Below, one piece after another: positions 1-5,618 of a DNA stretch of 5,618 nt (positions are counted from its first letter, which is position 1; every line of letters begins with the position of its first letter). A program made the translations under genes and the position numbers. This stretch comes from Ahrensia sp. (GTDB taxonomy: Bacteria > Pseudomonadota > Alphaproteobacteria > Rhizobiales > Rhizobiaceae). The notes beneath the pieces were generated by a model, which saw only the letters and a list, made by a program, of their open reading frames with translations, ran no database searches and was not told the DNA's origin. The stretch is taken from positions 1 to 5,618 of the forward strand of contig JAHEJF010000159.1 of NCBI GenBank assembly GCA_024639025.1. The letters are read 5' to 3'.

Positions 1-1
1 G

Positions 2-379
2 ATCGCCGCTGCCTCAGTTACTCTGGCACCCTTTTCCGCTCTGGCCGGAGACTATGTCGAGTTTGAGCCTGGCGTGATCGAAGCTGCTTTGGAACAGGGG
101 AAGACGGTCTTTGTCGACTATTCCGCGTCCTGGTGTGGGACTTGCAAACGCCAGGAACGTGTCATCAGCGCGCTGCGTGACGCAGACCCGGCCTATGACG
201 CTGCCATGACTTTCGTGAGAGTTGATTGGGACAGGTTCAAGGGGCACGAGGTGACGGTATTCCGCGGCATCCCGCGCCGCTCCACATTGATCGTCCTCCG
301 CGGCGAGGACGAGTTGGGCCGGGTTGTAGCCGGCACGTCAGAATCTCAGATCAAGTCTCTGATGGATACCGGCCTTTAA
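2..379 (+). CDS. Secreted thioredoxin-family protein, 5' end outside the window
   Basis: The frame is open from base 2 to the TAA at 377-379, giving 125 visible residues; the start codon lies upstream of the window. The GTG at 74 is not the real start, because sequence before it is coding: a hydrophobic, alanine-rich stretch ending in SALA followed by GDYVEF, which looks like the end of a Sec signal peptide with cleavage after ALA. The mature part has a beta strand (KTVFVDYSASW) leading into the redox motif WCGTCK, with cysteines at visible residues 45 and 48 (codons at 134 and 143). Further on, GIPRRSTLIVL occupies the place of the cis-proline loop and following strand of the thioredoxin fold. 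The probable role is a periplasmic thiol-disulfide reductase or oxidase; the partner cannot be told from the sequence. The gene converges on the permease frame with only 7 bases between the stops. The fold is clear; the specific function is unknown. Confidence 0.87.
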   Translation: MAAASVTLAPFSALAGDYVEFEPGVIEAALEQGKTVFVDYSASWCGTCKRQERVISALRDADPAYDAAMTFVRVDWDRFKGHEVTVFRGIPRRSTLIVLRGEDELGRVVAGTSESQIKSLMDTGL

Positions 380-386
380 GCCGACG

Positions 387-1175
387 CTAGCGTTTTGCGG
401 CGTAGTACGCCACGCGGCGCTCGAGATAGGCGAGAAACTCAGAGATCGTGAACGCAAGCGCGAAGAGAACGATGAGAACGGCCCAGAAATGCGCTATTAA
501 GAAATTGGCAGAGTAGAGTTCAAACAGGGCGCCAAAGCCGACAATTGAAATCAGCAATTGACCGATGATAACCCCTTTGACGGCGCGGATTATCCCGATG
601 CGGACCCCGCCAAGGATCTCGGGCATTGCCGCCCAGAAGTAAATCTTGAAAAAGGCATCGACAGGTGATGCGCCGAAACTGCGCGCCATTTCAACAAGTG
701 AGCGGTTGATCTGCTTCACGCCCGCCCGGGAGTTCAGAATTATGATCCAGATGGCAAACAATGTGGTGGTAATGATGATCGACTTCATGCCGAAGCCGAA
801 GAGCACCATCAGCACCGGCACCAGTGCGGTCAGCGGCGCACTCAGGAACACATTCACCCAAGGCAAAAGCAATTCGTTGAGCAATCGGTTTATGCCCATC
901 AGAATCCCCGCCGGAATTCCGATCACGACGGCAAAGAAGACGCCTGCACAGAAGGCGTACGCGGTCTCTGCGAGCGCTTTCTGAAAACCGGCGGTCGCAA
1001 TGTCCCGGTTGAAAGTGCCTTGGATCATGTTTTCGGCTATGCGATTGTTCTCGACATGACCCGCCGCGACCTGCAGGGCATCCAAAAGAAACTCGGCAGA
1101 CCGTGGGAAATTGGAAAAGCGTTTGAGGCATCCGCTCCTGTCGGACCAATTCATCAGGCCAAGGAAATAGGTCAT
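387..1175 (-). CDS. ABC transporter permease, SsuC/TauC type, 5'-truncated and chimeric (probable pseudogene)
   Basis: Residues 65-262 of this 262-codon frame are a binding-protein-dependent transport permease of the aliphatic sulfonate/taurine/nitrate type. There are several hydrophobic helices (about 73-95, 104-125, 131-148, 198-215, 227-248). The cytoplasmic EAA loop, which docks on the ATPase, runs from E162 and A164 through G168 to P185. The C-terminus (LERRVAYYAAKR) is typical of the family. The expected N-terminus, a first membrane helix followed by a proline-rich LPSP-like segment, is absent. Instead residues 1-64 are the antisense of an FAH-family gene on the plus strand (984-1175), and the ATG at 1175 lies on a His codon of that gene. 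The real permease therefore lost its start, and homology ends near base 983. No ATPase or binding-protein gene is nearby. A product could still be made from the chimeric frame, but I think it is a non-functional remnant. The substrate cannot be told. Confidence 0.75.
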   Translation of the reverse strand: MTYFLGLMNWSDRSGCLKRFSNFPRSAEFLLDALQVAAGHVENNRIAENMIQGTFNRDIATAGFQKALAETAYAFCAGVFFAVVIGIPAGILMGINRLLNELLLPWVNVFLSAPLTALVPVLMVLFGFGMKSIIITTTLFAIWIIILNSRAGVKQINRSLVEMARSFGASPVDAFFKIYFWAAMPEILGGVRIGIIRAVKGVIIGQLLISIVGFGALFELYSANFLIAHFWAVLIVLFALAFTISEFLAYLERRVAYYAAKR

Positions 1176-1412
1176 CCGTCGGAAGGCTGAATCACGCTCA
1201 AGGTCAACTGAGAATTGCGGCCGGATGGAAATCTGGATCAGATGATCTGGAAAGTGCCGGAGCAGATTTCTTACCTGTCAGAATATTACGAGCTTGCGCC
1301 CGGAGATGTGATATTGTCCGGAACGCCTTCGGGTGTTGCGGCCATCGAAAAAGGCGATGTGATGGAAGTGGAAGTTGAGGGCCTCGGCCAGCTCAGTGTC
1401 GTGGTCGTCTGA
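984..1412 (+). pseudogene. Fumarylacetoacetate hydrolase family protein, C-terminal fragment with two in-frame stops
   Basis: One plus-strand frame reads as an FAH-family hydrolase from 984 to the natural TGA at 1410-1412, but carries TGA at 1188-1190 and again at 1209-1211. Before the first stop are 68 codons including GGRNVPVESALDHVFGYA, DMTRRDLQ, GRPWEIGKAFEASAPVGPIH and EIGHPSEG. Between the stops is ITLKVN. After them are 66 codons including DGNLDQMIWKVPEQISYL and LAPGDVILSGTPSGV, ending in a normal family C-terminus. No frameshift is needed. From family recall the original context was EGRITLKVNGELR, so the stops probably replaced an Arg codon (CGA) and a Gly codon (GGA). Relatives of about 230 residues (fumarylpyruvate/acylpyruvate hydrolase-like) would have roughly 85-90 more N-terminal residues, which are gone. 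The family cleaves C-C bonds in acylpyruvates during aromatic or tyrosine breakdown. The short frame starting with TTG at 1215 is only the tail of this remnant, not an independent gene. Confidence 0.92.
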
Positions 1413-1524
1413 GATTGGCAGGGCACACATTCCCGTCGGTTATGCCCCGAGTGCAGGTCGGTTTCATCCGCAAACTGGTGGTCGTTCGGCAACGTCCAAA
1501 TCGTTTTGAAAGCGCCACGATAGT
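1413..1524. other. Short intergenic gap between converging FAH remnant and lipA
   Basis: This 112-base gap separates the FAH remnant stop from the lipA stop. I see no recognisable coding remnant in any frame. The only structure is an imperfect hairpin at 1480-1497 (GGTCGTT, loop CGGC, AACGTCC, one T-T mismatch) followed on the plus strand by a TTTT at 1503-1506. It is too weak to call a terminator. Confidence 0.5.
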
Positions 1525-2502
1525 CTACAAAGACAGCCGTTTCTTCAAGCGTGCAGCACGGAGTCTCTCAAAATCGTCGCCGGCATGGTAGCTTGACCGG
1601 GTCAGCGGCGACGCAGACACCATTAAGAACCCTTTGCCGAAAGCAGCCTTTTCATATGCTGCAAACTCCTCAGGCGTGACAAATCGATCTATGCCGTGAT
1701 GCTTGGGCGTTGGCTGCAAGTATTGACCGATGGTCAAAAAGTCGACCTCGGCTGCACGCATATCGTCCATAACCTGCAATACCGCTTTTCGATCCTCTCC
1801 GAGGCCGACCATGACCCCGGATTTGGTGAATATTGTCGGGTCCTGTTCTTTAACCCGTTGCAACAGGCGCAGAGAATGAAAGTACCGCGCGCCCGGGCGT
1901 ACTTGAGGGTACAAGCCGGGAACAGTTTCAAGGTTGTGATTGAACACATCCGGCCGTGCAGTCACCACAGTTTCTAGCGCCGCCGCATCGCATTTCAGAA
2001 AGTCAGGTGTTAGAATTTCAATTGTTGTCGCGGGGCTGCGATGTCTTACAGCCCGGATTGTTTGTGCAAAATGCTCCGCGCCACCGTCTTGCAAGTCGTC
2101 GCGATCGACGCTGGTGATGACAACGTGTTTCAAGTTCAGCTTTTCAACAGCATGCGCAACGCGACCGGGCTCAAAGGTGTCCAGTTGGGCAGGGCGACCC
2201 GTGGCAATATTGCAGAATGTACAGCCGCGCGTGCAAATTTCGCCCATGATCATCATGGTCGCATGCCCCTGGCTCCAACACTCCCCTGCGTTTGGACACC
2301 CCGCTTCTTCGCATACCGTAACTAGCCGGTGTTCCCGCATGATCTGCTTGGTGGCGTTATAGGCCTTCCCGGTCGGCGCCTTGACACGTATCCACCGGGG
2401 TTTTTGGGGTTGCGCGTTGTCCGGTTTCCCGGCCTTTTCAGGATGGCGTTGATTGGCGATTTTCAGATCACGCATAGCATTGCTCAATTTCTGGTCTGGC
2501 AT
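1525..2502 (-). CDS. lipA: Lipoyl synthase
   Basis: LipA is a radical SAM enzyme that inserts two sulfur atoms at C6 and C8 of protein-bound octanoyl groups, completing lipoyl cofactors of pyruvate and 2-oxoglutarate dehydrogenase and GcvH. The 325-codon frame has every family hallmark: the auxiliary 4Fe-4S cluster cysteines C64, C69 and C75 ([13 protein letters not shown]), the radical SAM triad C90-C94-C97 (CTRGCTFCN), and the C-terminal RSSYHA motif (from R302), whose serine is the unusual ligand of the auxiliary cluster. Other conserved blocks are [17 protein letters not shown] and YLQPTPKH. Length is normal. The start is uncertain: the ATG at 2502 gives nine extra residues, while the ATG at 2475 ([14 protein letters not shown]) matches my recollection of alphaproteobacterial LipA N-termini. 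Neither has a strong Shine-Dalgarno. It follows pntB by 30 bases on the same strand, so read-through from pntAB is plausible. It converges on the FAH remnant. GC is visibly lower than in pntAB. Confidence 0.97.
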   Translation of the reverse strand: MPDQKLSNAMRDLKIANQRHPEKAGKPDNAQPQKPRWIRVKAPTGKAYNATKQIMREHRLVTVCEEAGCPNAGECWSQGHATMMIMGEICTRGCTFCNIATGRPAQLDTFEPGRVAHAVEKLNLKHVVITSVDRDDLQDGGAEHFAQTIRAVRHRSPATTIEILTPDFLKCDAAALETVVTARPDVFNHNLETVPGLYPQVRPGARYFHSLRLLQRVKEQDPTIFTKSGVMVGLGEDRKAVLQVMDDMRAAEVDFLTIGQYLQPTPKHHGIDRFVTPEEFAAYEKAAFGKGFLMVSASPLTRSSYHAGDDFERLRAARLKKRLSL

Positions 2503-2532
2503 GTGCGCACTGTCAGTTCGCGCACGCGCTGT

Positions 2533-4029
2533 TCATTCGATCATTGGGAGTAGTTTATCGAGGCTTTGTTTGGCGTCTCCGTAGAACATGCGGGTGTTGT
2601 CTTTGAAGAAGAGCGGGTTTTCGATGCCGGAGTATCCGGTGCCCTGGCCGCGTTTGGAGACGAAGACCTGTTTGGCCTTCCAGCATTCCAGCACCGGCAT
2701 GCCGGCGATGGGGCTGTTGGGGTCGTCCTGGGCGGCCGGGTTCACGATGTCGTTGGAGCCGATGACGATGGCCACATCCGTATCCGGGAAGTCCGCGTTG
2801 ATCTCATCCATCTCCATCACGATGTCATAGGGCACCTTGGCTTCGGCCAGCAGCACGTTCATGTGCCCCGGCAGACGGCCCGCCACCGGGTGGATGGCAA
2901 AGCGCACGGTCTTGCCCCTGGCGCGCAGTTTGCGCACCAGCTCGGCGACGCCGCTCTGCGCCTGTGCCACGGCCATGCCGTAGCCGGGGATGATGATGAC
3001 GCTGTCGGCGTCGTTGAGCACGGCTGCAACGCCGTCCGCCTCGATGGCGATCTGCTCGCCTTCCACCGCCATCTGCTCGCCCGCGGGGCCGCCAAAGCCG
3101 CCCAGAATGACGCTGATGAAGCTGCGGTTCATCGCCTTGCACATGATGTAGCTGAGGATCGCCCCGGAAGAGCCCACCAGCGCCCCCACCACGATCAGCA
3201 GATCATTGCCAAGCGAGAAGCCAATCGCCGCCGCCGCCCAGCCGGAATAGCTGTTGAGCATCGAGACCACGACCGGCATATCCGCGCCGCCGATCCCCAT
3301 GATCAGGTGATAGCCGATAAACAGCGCCAGAATGGTCAGCAGCACCAGCGTCCAGCTGCCCGAGCCGCCCAGATACAGGATCGTAAAGAGCAGCGACAGC
3401 GCTGCCGCCCCGGCGTTCAGCAGGTGCCCGCCCGGCAATTTCGTGGCCGCTGAATCGACCTTGCCCGCCAGCTTGCCATAGGCAATCACCGAGCCGGTGA
3501 AGGTCACCGCCCCGATCCAGATGCCCAGCACAAGCTCAACTTTCAGAATGTTGATCTCGACCGCGGATTTCTTGGCAATCAGCTGCCCAAAAGAGGACAG
3601 GCCCGCGTAGATATCCTTCGGCAGGCCAATCGCCGTGAACCCGTCCGCCGCCGTCGCCCCCAGAACCAGACTGTTGGCCTGGAACAACCCGTCCAGATTG
3701 CCAATCATGATGTCGGCATTGAAGCCCACGAAGACCGCGGCCAGACCGACCAGCGAGTGCATGATCGCCACAAGCTCGGGCATCTGCGTCATCTGCACCC
3801 TGGTCGCCAGCTGGTAGCCGACAGCCGCGCCCATGGCGATCAGAATGATCGAGACGAGACCAAGCCCCCAACCCGGGCCGATCAGCGTCGCAAGTACCGC
3901 GACCGCCATCCCGACGATGCCATACCAGACCGCGCGTTTGGCACTTTCCTGATTGCTCAGGCCGCCCAGGCTGAGGATGAAGAGAACCGCCGCGACCGCG
4001 TAGGCTGCAATCGTAAATCCGTATTCCAT
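2533..4029 (-). CDS. pntB: NAD(P) transhydrogenase subunit beta
   Basis: PntB carries most of the proton channel (domain II) and the NADP(H)-binding domain III of the inner-membrane transhydrogenase, which reduces NADP+ with NADH using proton inflow. The 498-residue frame starts with hydrophobic helices (from about residue 5) and keeps H91 in the [10 protein letters not shown] segment, at the same number as the proton-pathway histidine of the E. coli beta subunit. A second block, [20 protein letters not shown] (residues 247-266), contains the conserved membrane asparagine. Domain III begins near residue 320, with the nucleotide loop [11 protein letters not shown] (348-358), [13 protein letters not shown] (380-392), [10 protein letters not shown] (424-433) and [16 protein letters not shown] (459-474). 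It is about 36 residues longer than the 462-residue E. coli protein; the extra length lies in residues about 104-165, between membrane helices. ATG at 4029 is preceded by GGGACAGGACAA, 15 bases after pntA stops, indicating a shared transcript. Confidence 0.98.
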   Translation of the reverse strand: MEYGFTIAAYAVAAVLFILSLGGLSNQESAKRAVWYGIVGMAVAVLATLIGPGWGLGLVSIILIAMGAAVGYQLATRVQMTQMPELVAIMHSLVGLAAVFVGFNADIMIGNLDGLFQANSLVLGATAADGFTAIGLPKDIYAGLSSFGQLIAKKSAVEINILKVELVLGIWIGAVTFTGSVIAYGKLAGKVDSAATKLPGGHLLNAGAAALSLLFTILYLGGSGSWTLVLLTILALFIGYHLIMGIGGADMPVVVSMLNSYSGWAAAAIGFSLGNDLLIVVGALVGSSGAILSYIMCKAMNRSFISVILGGFGGPAGEQMAVEGEQIAIEADGVAAVLNDADSVIIIPGYGMAVAQAQSGVAELVRKLRARGKTVRFAIHPVAGRLPGHMNVLLAEAKVPYDIVMEMDEINADFPDTDVAIVIGSNDIVNPAAQDDPNSPIAGMPVLECWKAKQVFVSKRGQGTGYSGIENPLFFKDNTRMFYGDAKQSLDKLLPMIE

Positions 4030-4041
4030 TTGTCCTGTCCC
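4030..4041 (-). promoter_or_regulatory. Probable ribosome binding site of pntB
   Basis: Reading the minus strand towards the pntB ATG, the sequence is GGGACAGGACAA. GGGA lies 8 bases and AGGA 3 bases from the start codon. The first spacing is the more usual one. The site falls inside the 15-base pntA-pntB gap, supporting ATG at 4029 and translation of pntB from the pntA transcript. Confidence 0.4.
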
Positions 4042-4044
4042 GCT

Positions 4045-5618
4045 TTAAGATTTCTGGAACATGGCGAGCATGCGCCGTGTCACGAGGAAGCCGCCAAAGA
4101 TGTTGATCGCCGCCATGAACACCGCCAGCGCCGCCAGCAGCGTGATCAGGAACGAACTCGATCCGATCTGGATCAGCGCCCCCAGAATGATGATCGACGA
4201 GATCGCGTTGGTCACCGCCATCAGCGGCGTGTGCAGAGAATGCGCCACGTTCCAGATCACCTGGAAGCCGATGAAGACCGACAGCACAAAGACGATGAAG
4301 TGCTGCATGAAGCTTGCCGGCGCCACCAGGCCCACGGCCAGAACCAGACCGCCGCCAATGGCCAGCAGGCCCACCTGAGTGCGGGTCTGTTCCTTGAACG
4401 CCACAAGCTCCGCGGCTTTCTTCTCTTCCGCCGTCAGCGCCTTTGGCGCCTCTTTCCTGGGCGCGGCCGCAATCGCCGCAACCTTGGGCGGTGGCGGCGG
4501 GAAGGTGACCTCCTTGCCATGCGCAATGGTAGCACCCCGGATCACGTCGTCGTCCATGTCATGGTTGACGACACCGTCTTTCTCCGGCGTCAGATCCGTC
4601 ATCAGGTGGCGGATGTTGGTGGCATAAAGGCTCGAGGCCTGCGTCGCCATCCGGCTGGGGAAGTCGGTGTAGCCGATGATCGTCACGCCGTTGTCGGTGA
4701 CGATCTTCTCGTCCCTGACCGTCAGCTTGCAGTTGCCGCCCTTTTCCGCCGCCAGATCAACGATCACCGAGCCTGGCTTCATCGACTTGACCATATCCTC
4801 GGTCCAGAGCTCCGGCGCGTCGCGGTTCGGGATCAGCGCGGTGGTGATCACGATATCGACCTCCGGCGCCAGCTCGCGGAATTTGGCCAGCTGCGCGTCG
4901 CGGAATTCCGGAGAGGATACAGAGGCATAGCCGCCACTGCTCGCCCCGTCCTGCTGTTCTTCCTCAAAGTCCAGATAGACAAATTCCGCGCCCATCGACT
5001 CGACCTGCTCGGCCACTTCGGGGCGCACGTCAAAGGCATAGGTGATGGCCCCGAGGCTTGTCGATGTGCCGATCGCCGCCAGACCGGCGACGCCCGCGCC
5101 CACCACCAGCACCTTGGCCGGCGGCACCTTGCCGGCGGCCGTGATCTGACCGGTGAAAAAGCGACCGAAGTTGTTGCCCGCCTCGATGACCGCGCGATAC
5201 CCCGCGATATTGGCCATCGAACTCAGCGCATCCATCTTCTGCGCCCGGCTGATCCGCGGGATCATCTCCATCGCGATGACCGTGGCCCCCTTCTTCGCCG
5301 CCGCCTGCATCTTCGCTTCATCCGCCACCGGGCTGAAGAAACAGATCAGCGTCTGGCCGGCGCGCAGCCGCTTCATCTCGGCGTCGTCCGGCACCCGCAC
5401 CTTGGCAACAATATCCGCCGCTTTCCAAAGCGCCGCCGCGGTCTTTACAACCGTGACACCCGCCGCCTTGTACGCCGCATCCGAAAACCCAGCCCCGGCG
5501 CCGGCACCAGCCTCCAAAACACACTCATGCCCCAGCTTCTGAAGCTGCAAAGCACTCTCAGGCGTCATCGCAACTCGCGATTCACCCCCAAATATCTCTC
5601 TTGGCGTCCCGATCTTCA
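4045..5618 (-). CDS. pntA: NAD(P) transhydrogenase subunit alpha, complete but for the first base of its start codon
   Basis: PntA supplies the NAD(H)-binding domain I and the first membrane helices of the proton-pumping transhydrogenase. The first internal ATG (5568) is too late: upstream codons read KIGTPREIFGGESRVA, matching the family N-terminus (E. coli RIGIPRERLTNETRVA). The edge bases CA at 5617-5618 fit an ATG at 5617-5619, giving 524 residues. In that numbering the catalytic R-Q-D triad is R122, Q127 and D130 in MIPRISRAQKMDALSSMAN; the NAD fold is VLVVGAGVAGLAA (GAGVAG at 174-179); the acidic end of the second strand is FDVRPEV; and the mobile-loop region is MATQASSLYATN (324-335). 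A proline/alanine/lysine linker (about 374-405) leads to four C-terminal membrane helices (about 414-508). Domain I and these helices are fused, as in E. coli, not split into PntAA and PntAB as in Rhodospirillum rubrum. The stop is TAA at 4045-4047. Confidence 0.98.
   Translation of the reverse strand, partial: KIGTPREIFGGESRVAMTPESALQLQKLGHECVLEAGAGAGAGFSDAAYKAAGVTVVKTAAALWKAADIVAKVRVPDDAEMKRLRAGQTLICFFSPVADEAKMQAAAKKGATVIAMEMIPRISRAQKMDALSSMANIAGYRAVIEAGNNFGRFFTGQITAAGKVPPAKVLVVGAGVAGLAAIGTSTSLGAITYAFDVRPEVAEQVESMGAEFVYLDFEEEQQDGASSGGYASVSSPEFRDAQLAKFRELAPEVDIVITTALIPNRDAPELWTEDMVKSMKPGSVIVDLAAEKGGNCKLTVRDEKIVTDNGVTIIGYTDFPSRMATQASSLYATNIRHLMTDLTPEKDGVVNHDMDDDVIRGATIAHGKEVTFPPPPPKVAAIAAAPRKEAPKALTAEEKKAAELVAFKEQTRTQVGLLAIGGGLVLAVGLVAPASFMQHFIVFVLSVFIGFQVIWNVAHSLHTPLMAVTNAISSIIILGALIQIGSSSFLITLLAALAVFMAAINIFGGFLVTRRMLAMFQKS

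Noticed and set aside
370..396. Possible terminator between the converging thioredoxin and permease genes (CGGC-CTTTAA-GCCG, then palindrome ACGCTAGCGT and TTTT)
   Set aside because: The first stem has only four base pairs, and the 10-base palindrome leaves almost no loop. This is too weak to call an intrinsic terminator.
1188..1211. The two TGA codons as selenocysteine or another recoding
   Set aside because: They replace what I recall as an ordinary Arg and Gly position of the family, the gene also lacks its N-terminal third, and no stem-loop typical of selenocysteine insertion stands out. Pseudogene decay is the simpler reading.
1286..1492. A 68-codon minus-strand frame over the FAH tail and the gap
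   Set aside because: Most of it is antisense of the FAH remnant, it has no recognisable domain, and its Thr/Ser-rich end reflects the valine-rich tail on the other strand.
1480..1506. Hairpin and TTTT between the FAH remnant and lipA
   Set aside because: The stem is short with a mismatch, and the T run is six bases away from the stem and interrupted. It may be chance.
2566..3453. A 295-codon plus-strand open frame opposite pntB
   Set aside because: It is antisense to a complete, well-conserved pntB. Its product is full of His, Asp, Arg and Ala, as expected from the complement of GC-rich coding sequence, and it has no recognisable domain.
1..5618. Search for tRNA, rRNA, CRISPR arrays, insertion sequences, toxin-antitoxin or phage genes
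   Set aside because: Nothing in the sequence supported any of these. The window is housekeeping genes plus one decayed junction, not an undescribed system.

Overview
The window looks like a chromosomal piece of an alphaproteobacterium, most likely of the Rhodobacterales (Roseobacter) type. This rests on recognition of the protein sequences (a fused PntA of about 524 residues, a PntB with a long membrane-domain loop, and the LipA and thioredoxin-family sequences) and on the moderately high GC content. It is not a database result.

Layout from left to right. Bases 1-379 (+) hold the 3' part of a secreted thioredoxin-fold protein that is cut by the window edge; the end of its signal peptide and a WCGTC active site are visible. 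Bases 387-1175 (-) hold an open frame whose residues 65-262 are a SsuC/TauC-type ABC transporter permease. Its first 64 residues are not permease sequence. Bases about 984-1412 (+) hold the C-terminal half of a fumarylacetoacetate-hydrolase (FAH) family gene, broken by two in-frame TGA codons and missing its N-terminal part. The permease and the FAH remnant run in opposite directions, and each loses its 5' part at the same place, near 981-984. This is the scar of a genomic rearrangement. Bases 1413-1524 are a short gap with no recognisable gene. Bases 1525-2502 (-) are lipA (lipoyl synthase), 2533-4029 (-) are pntB, and 4045-5618 (-) are pntA. The likely pntA start codon lies across the right edge, one base outside the window.

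The right two thirds read as one leftward unit, pntA-pntB-lipA, with gaps of 15 and 30 bases. PntA and PntB form the proton-translocating NAD(P) transhydrogenase of the inner membrane, which makes NADPH from NADH using the proton gradient. LipA inserts sulfur into the octanoyl groups of 2-oxoacid dehydrogenases and the glycine cleavage system. Co-transcription is inferred from spacing only. The left third is a degraded, rearranged region and is clearly lower in GC than pntAB.

I found no sign of a new defence, mobile or biosynthetic system. The observation most worth following is the hidden FAH pseudogene and the chimeric permease frame that it creates.
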